A stretch of DNA of 64,000 bases from contig JBJTVH010000068.1 in assembly GCA_046081125.1 (NCBI GenBank), forward strand, positions 36,285-100,284, in the 5' to 3' direction. Made by a program: the position numbers and the translations under genes. Shown here in pieces: positions 49,614 to 58,310 of this stretch; position 1 is the stretch's first letter, and each line of letters begins with the position of its first letter. Below the pieces are notes generated by a model. That model was given only the letters and a program-made list of their open reading frames with translations. It made no database searches and was not told where the DNA came from. Source of the DNA: JBEIFW01 sp046081125. GTDB lineage: Bacteria; Actinomycetota; Acidimicrobiia; Acidimicrobiales; Ilumatobacteraceae.

Positions 49614-50507
49614 TCAGCGGCGGTTGGTGAGCGCCACCCCGACCGCCGAGACGGCGAGGCCGGGCAGGGCGATCCAGCCGAGCCGTTCGCCGTAGAGCAC
49701 CGCCCCTGCGGCCGCCGACAGCGCCGGGGTGAGGAAGAACAACGTCGACACCCGTGCCGCGGCTCGCCGGGCCAGCAACAGGTTCATCAGCAGCACGGCG
49801 CCGCACGACAGCACCACGACCGACCAGATCTCGGCGAACACGAACGACGGCGTCACCGTCACGTCCCAACCCTCGACGGTGACGGCGAGCACGGCGAGCA
49901 CGGCGGCCGAGCCGAGGTACTGGACGGCGGTGCCGGTCAGCAGCGGCTGGGCCGAGTTGCGGGCCCGCTGCCACAACGTCCCGGCCGACATGCCGACCAC
50001 CGAGAGGCCCATGGCGACGACCGCCGGCCACGAGGCCTCGGCGCCGCCGGCGCTGAGTTTGTCGCCGACCACGACCGCCACCCCGGTGAAGCCCAGGCCG
50101 ACGCCGGCCCACTGGCGGGCGGTCAGCCGTTCCCCCAGCGCGACACGCGCCGCGACCGACGTCACCACCGGGTGCAGCCCGGCGATCAACGACGACAGCC
50201 CGGCCGGCAACCCGTTGCCGATCGACCAGAACACCCCGCTCAGGTAGACGGCGTGCACGCCGAGGCCGGCCAGGCCGAGATCGGCCCAGGCCCGACGGCC
50301 CACCGGCCAGGCCTCACCCCGGGCCCGGGCGACGGCGGCCAGGATCGCCGCGGCGGCCACCAGGCGGACGGCGAGGAAGCTGAACGGCCCGGCGTCGCCG
50401 GCGTAGTGGGCACCGACGAACCCGGTGGACCACAGGGCGACGAACACCCACGGCGCGACCGTGTCGAGGGTCGGTCGGGTCCCGGGCACGGGCGACAACC
50501 CTGGCAC
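49614..50507 (-). CDS. EamA/DMT-superfamily transporter
   Basis: A 297-residue permease with ten predicted transmembrane helices in two EamA repeats (LWSTGFVGAHYAG...GVALGERLT-like and the second repeat ending VGVALTNRR). Members export amino acids or metabolites, or import small molecules; the substrate is unknown. The GTG at 50507 has a GAGGGTAGG purine-rich stretch immediately upstream. An in-frame GTG at 50489 is an alternative. Divergent from the P450 gene, sharing a very short promoter region. Confidence 0.85.
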   Translation of the reverse strand: MPGLSPVPGTRPTLDTVAPWVFVALWSTGFVGAHYAGDAGPFSFLAVRLVAAAAILAAVARARGEAWPVGRRAWADLGLAGLGVHAVYLSGVFWSIGNGLPAGLSSLIAGLHPVVTSVAARVALGERLTARQWAGVGLGFTGVAVVVGDKLSAGGAEASWPAVVAMGLSVVGMSAGTLWQRARNSAQPLLTGTAVQYLGSAAVLAVLAVTVEGWDVTVTPSFVFAEIWSVVVLSCGAVLLMNLLLARRAAARVSTLFFLTPALSAAAGAVLYGERLGWIALPGLAVSAVGVALTNRR

Positions 50508-50526
50508 ACCTACCCTCGTGGTCGCC

Positions 50527-51702
50527 GTGGCCCCAACCCCTACACCCGCCGTGCCGTCGCTCGACCTACGCACGCTCGCCGTCGCCGACCCGTACCCGGC
50601 GCTCGCCGCCGCCCGGGACACGGCGCCGCTGGTCGCGGACACGACCCGCGGCGGCTGGTTGCTGTGCCGGCACGCCGAGGTCGCAGCCGCGTTGCGGGAC
50701 CGCCGCCTCGGACGCGTCGATCCGGCCACCGGCGCGCCGGCACGTTCCGGCTGCCCGGCCTTCTCGGCCCTGGAACGCTGGTCGCTGCTCGATCTGGAGG
50801 GCCCGGACCACGAACGGCTGCGGGCCCGGGTCGCCCGGCTGTTCACCCCGTCGGCGGTGGCGGCACGGCGTCCGGCCATCGAGACCCTCGCGGCCGAACT
50901 GCTCGATCCCGTGCTCGCCCGGCTGCGCGACGGCGATGCGGTCGATCTCCTCGCCGACTACGCCGGGCCGTTCGCGGTGTCGGTGATCTGCGACCTGCTC
51001 GGCGTGCCCCGTGCCGACGGACCCCGGCTGCTGGCCTGGTCCCATGCCATGGTCCGGCTCTACGAGGTGGCGCCGCCACCCAAGCAGCGGGCGGCGGCCG
51101 AGCTGGCGGCGGTCGAGTTCGCCGCCTACGTCGACGGGCTGCCCGACGTGCTCGGCCCGCTCGGGCTGTCACCGGCCGAGCGCCGCTCCACGGTGGTGCT
51201 GCTGCTCAACGCCGGACACGAGGCGACGGTGAACGCGCTCGGCAACGGCCTGCGGGCCCTGTTGTCGCATCCCGACCAGTGGCGGCGGCTCGCCGACGGC
51301 GCCGTCGACGCCGGGAGCGTGCTCGAGGAGTGCCTCCGCTTCGACGGGCCGCTGATGCTGTTCGACCGGATCGTGATCGACCCCGCCGGGATCGAGCTCG
51401 CCGGGCACCGCTTGGGCCCCGGCGAACGGGTCGGCCTGCTGTTCGGCGCAGCCAACCGCGATCCTCGCCGCTTCGCCGACCCTGACCGCTTCGATGCCGG
51501 TCGGGGCGATGCCGGTCATGTCGGCTTCGGCGGCGGCGCCCACTTCTGCCTCGGCGCCCCGCTGGCCCGGGCGGAGCTTGCGGTGTCGCTCGCCGCGCTG
51601 GCCGCCCGGGCGCCGGGCCTCACCCTGGCCGCCGAGCCCGAGTTCCACCCGACATTCGTGATCCGGGGGCTGCGCGCCCTGCCGGTCGCTACGACCCGCT
51701 GA
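50527..51702 (+). CDS. Cytochrome P450 (second, unrelated in sequence to the first)
   Basis: A 391-residue P450 with the I-helix LNAGHEATVN, K-helix EECLRF and the haem loop FGGGAHFCLGAPLAR holding the cysteine ligand. The AGHEAT I-helix suggests the CYP107/CYP105-like group of actinobacterial biosynthetic or xenobiotic P450s. The GTG at 50527 is used because a TACCCT hexamer lies at 50511-50516; a GTG at 50518 would add three residues. Its end overlaps the convergent pmbA gene by 14 bases. No redox partner is nearby. Confidence 0.88.
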   Translation: MAPTPTPAVPSLDLRTLAVADPYPALAAARDTAPLVADTTRGGWLLCRHAEVAAALRDRRLGRVDPATGAPARSGCPAFSALERWSLLDLEGPDHERLRARVARLFTPSAVAARRPAIETLAAELLDPVLARLRDGDAVDLLADYAGPFAVSVICDLLGVPRADGPRLLAWSHAMVRLYEVAPPPKQRAAAELAAVEFAAYVDGLPDVLGPLGLSPAERRSTVVLLLNAGHEATVNALGNGLRALLSHPDQWRRLADGAVDAGSVLEECLRFDGPLMLFDRIVIDPAGIELAGHRLGPGERVGLLFGAANRDPRRFADPDRFDAGRGDAGHVGFGGGAHFCLGAPLARAELAVSLAALAARAPGLTLAAEPEFHPTFVIRGLRALPVATTR

Positions 51703-53038
51703 GGCTGATCCCCTCGATCACCAGACTCATCCCGACCGCCGACATCGGCAGCCAGTCGAGATCACCGCCGACTTCGCGGATGTCGAGGAGCATGCGCTGC
51801 AACGTCGACGCGATCGTGAACTCCCGGATCGGGGCACCGAGCTCGCCGCCGGTAATGCGCAGGCCGGCTGCGCCCGAGGAAAAGTCGCCCGACACCGGGT
51901 TCACCCCGGAGTGCAGCCCCAAGACCTGTTGCACCAGCACGCCGTCGCCGACGTCGCGGACCAGGTCGGCCTGGCTGCGGGTTCCCGGTGCGAGCTGGAT
52001 CGCCCGGCACCCGACACCGGGCGTGGACTTGAACCCGCCGCGCACCGCCGAGCCGGTGGAGTGCACCCCGGCCCGCCGGGCGCTGTAGGCGTTGTGCACG
52101 AACTGGCGCAGCACCCCGCCGTCGATGAGCAGGTTGCGCCGGGAGGCGAGGCCCTCCCCGTCGACTTCGGACGCGGTGTACGCCAACGGGTTCGTCGGGT
52201 CGTCGACGAGGGTGACGAACGAGGGGGCGACCTGCTCGCCGAGCCGGTTCGCGAACAGCGACCGGCCCTTGAGCACGCTCTCGCCGTTGAGGGTCGACGC
52301 GATGATCGACAGGAACTGTGCGGTGACGTACGGGTCGAGCACGACGGTGACGCGGCCGCTCGCCGGTTTGGTCGAGCCGATCAGCCGGGTGGCCCGCTCG
52401 GCACCTTCCCGGGCCGCTTTGTCCGGGTCGAGGTCGGCCGGCGAGCGTCCGACCGAGAACCCGAACCCGGTGTGGGTCTCGTCGCCGTCGTCGGCGAGGG
52501 TCGACACCACCACGTAGCAGCCCGACTCCCGCCCGTGGACCGCGATCCCGGTGGAGGCGGCGACCGCAGCCTCGGCCAGCACGTCGGAGTAGGACGCCTC
52601 CTCGACGCGGATCCGCCGGTCGAGCCCGAGGGTGCGACGCTCGAGGTCGAGCGCGAGGCGCACCTTGTCGTCGGCTGCGAACGCGGCCAGGTCGTCGGAC
52701 CACAGCTCGAGCGCCGGGACGGCCACGCCGTCGGGCTCGGCCAGGCCGGCCCACGGGTCCGACGAGCCGAACCCGGCATTGTCCCGGGCCTCGGCCAGCA
52801 CCTCGGCCACGACGGCGTCGTCGAGCACCCCGGCGTAGGCGAACCCGATGCGGCCGTCACGGATCACCCGCACGCCGATCCCTTCGGACTGGGCCGAGGT
52901 GAGCTGCTCGATCTCGCCCTCGTACACCCGCACGCTGGTGTCCCGGTCCCGGGACACGAACGCTTCGACCTGCTCGCCGGGCCGGGCCTGCTCGGCGACC
53001 CGCCGGGCGAGCGCCAGCAGCTCCTCGGACCCGCTCAC
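51689..53038 (-). CDS. pmbA: TldE/PmbA family protease subunit
   Basis: A 449-residue TldD/PmbA family protein without the HExxxH motif, hence the TldE/PmbA partner of the metalloprotease encoded just upstream. Recognisable blocks are YEGEIEQLTSAQSEGIGVRVI, FLSIIASTLNGESVLKG and GVNPVSGDFSSGAAG. TldD/TldE complexes process peptides, such as microcin precursors or CcdA. The GTG overlaps the tldD stop by GTGA, so the two subunits are coupled. Confidence 0.93.
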   Translation of the reverse strand: MSGSEELLALARRVAEQARPGEQVEAFVSRDRDTSVRVYEGEIEQLTSAQSEGIGVRVIRDGRIGFAYAGVLDDAVVAEVLAEARDNAGFGSSDPWAGLAEPDGVAVPALELWSDDLAAFAADDKVRLALDLERRTLGLDRRIRVEEASYSDVLAEAAVAASTGIAVHGRESGCYVVVSTLADDGDETHTGFGFSVGRSPADLDPDKAAREGAERATRLIGSTKPASGRVTVVLDPYVTAQFLSIIASTLNGESVLKGRSLFANRLGEQVAPSFVTLVDDPTNPLAYTASEVDGEGLASRRNLLIDGGVLRQFVHNAYSARRAGVHSTGSAVRGGFKSTPGVGCRAIQLAPGTRSQADLVRDVGDGVLVQQVLGLHSGVNPVSGDFSSGAAGLRITGGELGAPIREFTIASTLQRMLLDIREVGGDLDWLPMSAVGMSLVIEGISLSGS

Positions 53039-54426
53039 GCCGCCGTCCCCCCGATGGTGAGGGCCTTGACCCGCAACGTCGGCTGGCCGTCACCGACCGG
53101 GACACCCTGGCCGTCCTTGCCGCACGTGCCCGGGTTGCCCATGGCGAAGTCGTTGGCCAACCGGTCGATGTCTTTGAGGACCTGCGGGCCGTTTCCGATC
53201 AGGTTGCCCTCACGCAGCGGCTCGGTGATCTCGCCGTTCTCGATCAGGTAGGCCTCGGTCATCCCGAACACGAAATCGCCGGTGGCGGTGTTGACGCTGC
53301 CGCCCCCGAGCTGCGCGACGTACACCCCGTTGGGGGTGTCGCGGATCAGCTCGGACGGGTCCTCGGTGCCGTTGGTGACGAACGTGTTCGTCATCCGCAC
53401 CATCGGCAGGTGCTGGTAGCTCTGACGGCGGCCGTTGCCGGACTGGGGCCGGCCGTCCTTGCGGGCCCGCAGGAAGTCCCACATGTAGTCGGTGAGCACG
53501 CCGTCGCGGATGAGCACGTTGCGCTGCGCCGGGTGGCCTTCGTCGTCGATCGTGATGGCGCCCCACTCGCTCGACATCGTGCCGTCGTCGATCAGGGTGA
53601 CGAGCGGGCTGGCGACCTGCTCGCCGACCCGGCCCTTGTAGACGCTCGCGCCCTTGCCGACGAGGTCGGCCTCGAGTCCGTGGCCGCACGCCTCGTGGAA
53701 CAGCACGCCGCCCGAGCCGGCCCGGATCACCACCGGCAGGCTGCCCGACGGGGCGGGACGGGCCTTGAGCTTGGTGAGAGCCCGGGTGGCCGCGGCGCGG
53801 GCCACCTCCTCGACGTCGTAGCGGGAGAACAGCTCGAACCCGATCGTGTGCCCGATCGACTCGTACCCGGTCTGCATACCGGTGTCCCCGCTGGCCACCG
53901 CGGTGACCCGGAACATCGTGCGGACCTGGTCGTCGGTGGCGAACAGCCCGTCGGAGTTGGCGACCAGGATCCGCTTGCGGCTGTCGCCGTAGCCGGCCGA
54001 CACCTGGGCGATGGCCGTGCCGGCGGCCCGGGCCGCGGCGTCGGCCCGTTGCAGCAGTGCGACCTTGGTCGCCTTGGTGATCGTGTCGGGGTACGTCTCG
54101 ATCACGTTGACCGGGGTGACCCGGCGCTCGGTGAGTGCGACGACCTTGGCCCCGCCGCCCCCGCCGCGCGCCGCAGCGGACGCGGCCTCGGCCGCGGCCC
54201 GCAGCCCGGCGAGGCTGAGGTCGGCCGTGTGGGCGAAGCCGGTGGTGTCGCCGATCACGACGCGGATGCCCGCGCCCCGGTCCCGACCGGAGGTGACCTG
54301 CTCGACCCGACCGTCGTCGAGGTGGGCCGACGAGGACGTCTTGTCCTCGACGTACACCTCGGCGAACTCTCCACCGTGGCGCAACGCCCCGCCGAGGACC
54401 TCCGTGAGCAGATCGCGATCGAGCAT
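53035..54426 (-). CDS. tldD: Metalloprotease TldD
   Basis: A 463-residue TldD with the zinc motif HEACGH (H244, E245, H249) in GGVLFHEACGHGLEADL, followed by the EGHPAQRNVLIRDG and the GGGSVNTATGDFVFG blocks of the family. It forms a heterodimeric protease with the downstream pmbA product. A TAGCCT hexamer sits six bases before the ATG. Target peptides in this organism are unknown. Confidence 0.95.
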   Translation of the reverse strand: MLDRDLLTEVLGGALRHGGEFAEVYVEDKTSSSAHLDDGRVEQVTSGRDRGAGIRVVIGDTTGFAHTADLSLAGLRAAAEAASAAARGGGGGAKVVALTERRVTPVNVIETYPDTITKATKVALLQRADAAARAAGTAIAQVSAGYGDSRKRILVANSDGLFATDDQVRTMFRVTAVASGDTGMQTGYESIGHTIGFELFSRYDVEEVARAAATRALTKLKARPAPSGSLPVVIRAGSGGVLFHEACGHGLEADLVGKGASVYKGRVGEQVASPLVTLIDDGTMSSEWGAITIDDEGHPAQRNVLIRDGVLTDYMWDFLRARKDGRPQSGNGRRQSYQHLPMVRMTNTFVTNGTEDPSELIRDTPNGVYVAQLGGGSVNTATGDFVFGMTEAYLIENGEITEPLREGNLIGNGPQVLKDIDRLANDFAMGNPGTCGKDGQGVPVGDGQPTLRVKALTIGGTAA

Positions 54427-54432
54427 CCGGGA

Positions 54433-54438
54433 AGGCTA
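54433..54438 (-). promoter_or_regulatory. Leaderless -10 hexamer TAGCCT
   Basis: Six bases upstream of the tldD ATG. Confidence 0.45.
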
Positions 54439-54497
54439 TCGGTCAGCCCCGAACGCGGGTGGAGCGCGCCCGGTGGCCGGAGGCCGGACCGCCGTCG

Positions 54498-54503
54498 TAG
54501 CGT
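54498..54503 (+). promoter_or_regulatory. Leaderless -10 hexamer TAGCGT
   Basis: Eight bases upstream of the thioesterase ATG at 54512; divergent from the tldD hexamer. Confidence 0.45.
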
Positions 54504-54511
54504 GACGGCCG

Positions 54512-54892
54512 ATGACCCTGGAACCGGGCCTGTCGGCCACCGTAACGCTCGTGGTGACCGACGCCGACACGGCCGTCGCCCTCGGCTCGGGCTCGGTCCC
54601 CGTGCTCGGCACCCCCCGGGTGGTCGCCCTCGTCGAGGAGGCGACGTGCCGTGCCCTCGACGGCCATCTCGAGCCGGGCACCACCTCGGTCGGGATCCGG
54701 GTGCAGCTCGATCACCTGCAGCCGAACCTGGTCGGCACGAGCGTGGTCGCCGAGGCCCACCTCGACAAGGTCGAGGGGCGGCGGCTGTCGTTCTCCTGCA
54801 CGGTGAACGATGCCCGCGGCATCGTTGCGGCCGGCAAGGTGTCTCGCGTCGTGGTCGACACGGATCGGTTCTTGGACAAGGCGGCGGGCTGA
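54512..54892 (+). CDS. Hotdog-fold thioesterase, fluoroacetyl-CoA thioesterase (FlK)-like
   Basis: A 126-residue single hotdog domain. GTPRVVALVEEAT carries the Thr and Glu, and VQLDHLQP the His, of the FlK-type catalytic triad. LVGTSVVAEAHLDKVEGRRLSF completes the fold. FlK itself hydrolyses fluoroacetyl-CoA in a fluoroacetate producer; homologues are widespread and their substrates mostly unknown. It stands first in a plus-strand run ahead of a lipid kinase and the XdhC genes. Confidence 0.85.
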   Translation: MTLEPGLSATVTLVVTDADTAVALGSGSVPVLGTPRVVALVEEATCRALDGHLEPGTTSVGIRVQLDHLQPNLVGTSVVAEAHLDKVEGRRLSFSCTVNDARGIVAAGKVSRVVVDTDRFLDKAAG

Positions 54893-54903
54893 GCACCGTC
54901 GGG

Positions 54904-55788
54904 GTGCTCGTCAACCCGGCGGCCGGGGGCGCGAGTCCTCGCACCCTCGACGCGGTCCGGGCTCGGCTGACGGACCTCGCCGGCGGTGAACTCGTCGAAC
55001 TCGATGCCGCCGGCCCGGCCGAGGTGGCCGCCGCTGCCCGCCGGGGCCTGTCGGCCGGCCTAGACCGGCTCGTGGTGGTCGGCGGCGACGGGCTGGTCCA
55101 CCGTGCCCTGCCGGCCGTCGCCGGTCGAGCAGAGATCACGCTCGGCATCGTGGCCCTCGGGACCGGCAACGACATCGCCCGTGCACTCGGGCTACCCGTC
55201 GACGATCCGCTCGCCGCCGCCGAGCTTGCGGTGAACGGCGAACCGACGGCGATCGACGCGATGCGCAGCGATGCCGGCTGGGCCCTGAGCGTGGCGACGG
55301 CCGGGTTCTCCGTGCGGGTCAACGAGCGAGCGAACCGGCTCCGGTGGCCCCGTGGCGCCGCCCGCTACCAGGTGGCCACGCTGCTCGGCCTGCCGGGCCT
55401 GCGGCCCGACCGCCTGGTGCTGACCGTCGACGGCGTCGAGCACCGGACGGACGCAACCTTGATCGCCGTCGGCAACACCCGGTTCTTCGGCGGCGCCATG
55501 GCGATCTGTCCCGATGCCGACCCGTGCGACGGCCTCCTCGACGTGACCATCGTCGGAGCGGTCGGGCGGCTCCGGCTCCTGCGCTTCTTCCCGACCGTCT
55601 ACTCGGGCGCACACCGCACGAATCCGGCCGTGACGTTCCTTCGCGCTCGCACGGTGGCACTGGCCGGAGGTGCCGACGTGTGGGCCGACGGCGAGCGACT
55701 CGGGCCGATGCCGCTCTCGTTGGAGGCCGTCGCCGGGGCGGTTCGGGTGGCCGGGGCGAGGATCGGTGCCACCGACCGGGCAGACTGA
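54904..55788 (+). CDS. Diacylglycerol/sphingosine kinase-like lipid kinase (YegS/DagK family)
   Basis: A 294-residue DAGK-catalytic-domain protein. The start VLVNPAAGG is the family's first motif, VVGGDGLVHRAL the nucleotide loop, and LGIVALGTGNDIARALGLP the second glycine-rich motif. A C-terminal beta-sandwich includes GNTRFFGGAMAICPDADPCDG. It should phosphorylate a membrane lipid alcohol at the inner membrane surface. The GTG at 54904 is set where the family motif begins, 11 bases after the thioesterase stop. Confidence 0.85.
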   Translation: MLVNPAAGGASPRTLDAVRARLTDLAGGELVELDAAGPAEVAAAARRGLSAGLDRLVVVGGDGLVHRALPAVAGRAEITLGIVALGTGNDIARALGLPVDDPLAAAELAVNGEPTAIDAMRSDAGWALSVATAGFSVRVNERANRLRWPRGAARYQVATLLGLPGLRPDRLVLTVDGVEHRTDATLIAVGNTRFFGGAMAICPDADPCDGLLDVTIVGAVGRLRLLRFFPTVYSGAHRTNPAVTFLRARTVALAGGADVWADGERLGPMPLSLEAVAGAVRVAGARIGATDRAD

Positions 55789-55792
55789 CCCC

Positions 55793-56110
55793 ATGCTCGA
55801 GGTGCTCCCCGACATCGAACGATGGCGATCGGCCGGCAAGCGCGTGGCCGTCGCGCGCGTCGTGGCGATCGAGGGTTCGGGGCCGCGCGACCCCGGGGCC
55901 ACGATGGCGGTCTCCGAGGACGGCGAGGTATCGGGCTCGGTGTCCGGGGGCTGCGTCGAAGGCGCGGTCGTCGGTGAGGCCCTCGCCATCCTGCGCGGCG
56001 AGGCGTCCCGCCGCGTGGTGAGCTTCGGCTACTCCGACGACGAGGCGTTCGCCGTCGGGCTCACCTGCGGCGGCACGATCCGGCTCTACATCGAACCGCT
56101 CGACTGGTGA
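55793..56110 (+). CDS. XdhC/CoxI N-terminal-domain protein
   Basis: A 105-residue protein consisting only of the XdhC_CoxI domain. It contains GSVSGGCVEGAVVGEAL with the conserved cysteine implicated in handling the molybdenum cofactor sulfur, and ends with the GLTCGGTIRLYIEPL block. The Rossmann half is missing here but is carried by the next gene seven bases downstream, so the pair may act as a split XdhC. A CAGACT hexamer lies six bases before the ATG. Role: maturation of xanthine/CO-dehydrogenase-type enzymes. Confidence 0.88.
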   Translation: MLEVLPDIERWRSAGKRVAVARVVAIEGSGPRDPGATMAVSEDGEVSGSVSGGCVEGAVVGEALAILRGEASRRVVSFGYSDDEAFAVGLTCGGTIRLYIEPLDW

Positions 56111-56117
56111 CGCGACC

Positions 56118-56921
56118 GTGAGCACGCTCTACGAGATCCTGCGCGACTGTCTTCGCAGCGGCGAACCCGTCGGTCTCGCCACCGTCGTCGACGGGCCCGG
56201 CACCGGCGCCAAGCTGCTCATACGACCCGGGCACGAACCGCTCGGATCGCTCGGCGACCCGCAGCTCGACGTGCTCGCCGCCCGCGATGCCCGAGCCGAG
56301 CTCGAAGCGGGACGCACCGGGATCCGCCACTACGGAGCCCAGGGCCAGACCCTCGACGAGGAACCCGGCGTCGAGCGGGTGAGCGTGTTCGTCGAGAGCT
56401 TCGCCCCACCCCCCACGATGGTGATCTTCGGTGCCGTCGACTTCACGGCGGCGCTGGCCAAGGTGGCCAAGGTCCTCGGCTATCACGTGGTGGTCTGCGA
56501 CGCCCGCGAGGTGTTCGCCACCAAACGCCGGTTCCCGATGGCCGACGAGGTCGTCGTCGACTGGCCCGATCGGATCCTCGAACGGATCGGCCCGACGCTC
56601 GGCTCGCGCGACGCAGTGTGCGTCCTCACGCACGACCCGAAGTTCGACGTGCCAGCGATCCAGGGTGCCCTGCGCTCCCGGGTCGGGTACCTCGGCGTGA
56701 TGGGCTCGCGAAAGACCCACGCCCGCCGAATGGAGCGCCTCGCCGAGGTCGGTGTCACCGAGCGCGCCGACCTCGACCGGATCCTTGCCCCGATCGGCCT
56801 CGACCTCGGGGCTCGAACGCCCGAGGAGACCGCCATCTCGATCTGCGCCGAGATCATCGGGCGCCGGCGCGGCCGGGTCGTGGCCAGCCTGCGCGACGGC
56901 GACGGGCCCATCCACGCCTGA
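56118..56921 (+). CDS. xdhC: XdhC family protein with Rossmann domain
   Basis: A 267-residue XdhC. The N-terminal part resembles the XdhC_CoxI domain but has no equivalent of the conserved GGC cysteine (it reads GSLGDPQL). The C-terminal Rossmann half is well preserved: MVIFGAVDFTAALAKVAKVLGYHVVVCDARE, then YLGVMGSRKTHARR and the ARTPEETAISICAEI end. XdhC binds Mo cofactor and promotes its sulfuration and delivery to MCD-type molybdoenzymes. No such structural genes lie in the window. Confidence 0.88.
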   Translation: MSTLYEILRDCLRSGEPVGLATVVDGPGTGAKLLIRPGHEPLGSLGDPQLDVLAARDARAELEAGRTGIRHYGAQGQTLDEEPGVERVSVFVESFAPPPTMVIFGAVDFTAALAKVAKVLGYHVVVCDAREVFATKRRFPMADEVVVDWPDRILERIGPTLGSRDAVCVLTHDPKFDVPAIQGALRSRVGYLGVMGSRKTHARRMERLAEVGVTERADLDRILAPIGLDLGARTPEETAISICAEIIGRRRGRVVASLRDGDGPIHA

Positions 56922-56932
56922 TCCCGCCGGGA

Positions 56933-57595
56933 TCACGCAGTGGGCGATGCCTCGTCGGCGGTCACCGGCGACACGTAGCGCACCCAGCGGGCCGTCGATC
57001 GGTTGAACTCGACCGTCCGGCCGGTGTACGGAGCGTGCAACGCGGCCCCGACCACCCCGAGGTAAAGCGACACGTGGCCGGGATAGTGGACGATGTCGCC
57101 GGCGAGGGCGTCGTCCCGTCGAACCGCCCGCCCGGCCGCCGCCTGACGTTCCGAGGACCGCGGCAGTTCGACACCGGCACCTGCGGCCCACGCGAACTTG
57201 GTGAGCCCGGAGCAGTCGAAGCCCACGCCGGGCTCGCTGGTGTTGCGCCGGTAGGGCGTGCCGAGCTGGGTGAGCGCGGTCAGGATCACGGAGGTCCGCA
57301 ACTCACCGGCCCGCTCCCAGGCACCGGTCAGCTCCGCGACCGCCGTCTCGGTCGCCGACGCGACCGCCCGAGCGACTTCGGCACGAGCGAGGAGGAATCC
57401 GAGCCGGTCGCCACGCTCGAGCGCAGCCAACGCCTCTGCAGCCACCACCACGACAGGGAGATCGAGTCTTGCGACCGGCGCGGCCACGGCCGCCGGGGCG
57501 CCGAGGACCGCGACCACCGGAACTGCGACCGCGCCGAGGGCGACGGCCACGATGCCGATCCGCAGGGATCGCAACAATCGGGTCGAGCGGGGCAC
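56933..57595 (-). CDS. NlpC/P60 peptidoglycan hydrolase
   Basis: A 220-residue exported NlpC/P60 endopeptidase. A signal peptide (IGIVAVALGAVAVPVVAVLG and AAVAAPVA) is followed by a short linker and the catalytic domain: cysteine in FDCSGLTKFAW, histidine in PGHVSLYLG and the third polar residue near LHAPYTG. It cleaves within peptidoglycan stem peptides. GGGAGGTCC precedes the GTG. It converges on the xdhC gene and is divergent from the mocA-like gene. Confidence 0.9.
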   Translation of the reverse strand: MPRSTRLLRSLRIGIVAVALGAVAVPVVAVLGAPAAVAAPVARLDLPVVVVAAEALAALERGDRLGFLLARAEVARAVASATETAVAELTGAWERAGELRTSVILTALTQLGTPYRRNTSEPGVGFDCSGLTKFAWAAGAGVELPRSSERQAAAGRAVRRDDALAGDIVHYPGHVSLYLGVVGAALHAPYTGRTVEFNRSTARWVRYVSPVTADEASPTA

Positions 57596-57708
57596 CAGGA
57601 CCTCCCAGGATCAGGCCCGGAGCGAGGCGCGACCAGGCCCGAAGGCCCGGTCGACCCCACCAGCCCCAACCGCTGCGTGTCGAACGCATGACAGCATGCT
57701 TCATCGAT

Positions 57709-57737
57709 CCGTCATATTGCAACGCGACCGTCACATT
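57709..57737 (+). repeat. Direct repeat CCGTCAYATT upstream of the mocA-coxG genes
   Basis: CCGTCATATT at 57709-57718 and CCGTCACATT at 57728-57737 are 19 bases apart. They lie in the -35 region of a TACCCT -10, a position suited to an activator or repressor. No regulator is identified. Confidence 0.3.
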
Positions 57738-57743
57738 TTCGCT

Positions 57744-57749
57744 TACCCT
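57744..57749 (+). promoter_or_regulatory. Leaderless -10 hexamer TACCCT
   Basis: Six bases upstream of the GTG at 57756. Confidence 0.45.
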
Positions 57750-57755
57750 GCGGTC

Positions 57756-58310
57756 GTGACGATCGCCGGGGTGCTCCTGGCCGCCGGGAGTGGCAGCCGC
57801 TTCCAGGGGCCGACCCACAAGCTGCTCGCCCCGCTCGGCGAACGCACCGTGGTCGACCATGCCCTGGCCGCAGTACTCGAGGCCGGGCTCGACGAGGTCG
57901 TGGTGGTCACGGGCGCGACCCCGGTGCCTACGCCGCCCGGGGTCACCGTGCTCCACAACCCCGACTGGAACGACGGTCAGGCCACCTCGCTGCAGATGGC
58001 GATCCGATATGCCAGCAAACGGGGACACGAGGCCGTCGTCGTCGGCCTCGGGGATCAGCCCGGGATCCCAGCGGAGGCGTGGCGCCGAGTGGCCGCCGCC
58101 GACGCTCGGATCGCCGTGGCCACCTACGACGGCCGGCGGCGGAACCCGGTTCGGCTCGCGTCCGACGTGTGGCCGGCGTTACCGGTCACCGGGGACGCAG
58201 GCGCCCGGGTGCTCATGCGGTCGCATCCCGAGCTGATCCGGGAGGTAGCGTGCCCGGGCCACCCGGCAGACATCGACACCGTGGAGGACCTGCACCGATG
58301 GAGCTCGTGA
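57756..58310 (+). CDS. MobA/MocA-like nucleotidyltransferase
   Basis: A 184-residue GT-A-fold NTP transferase. It opens with VLLAAGSGSRFQGPTHKLLAPLG, the LAAGxSxRxGxxK nucleotide-binding signature, and has GLGDQPGI as the metal-binding block. Such enzymes convert molybdopterin to its cytosine or guanine dinucleotide (MocA, MobA), and MCD is the cofactor expected for xanthine/CO-dehydrogenase-type enzymes, which XdhC and CoxG would serve. It overlaps the coxG-like gene by 13 bases. Confidence 0.85.
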   Translation: MTIAGVLLAAGSGSRFQGPTHKLLAPLGERTVVDHALAAVLEAGLDEVVVVTGATPVPTPPGVTVLHNPDWNDGQATSLQMAIRYASKRGHEAVVVGLGDQPGIPAEAWRRVAAADARIAVATYDGRRRNPVRLASDVWPALPVTGDAGARVLMRSHPELIREVACPGHPADIDTVEDLHRWSS

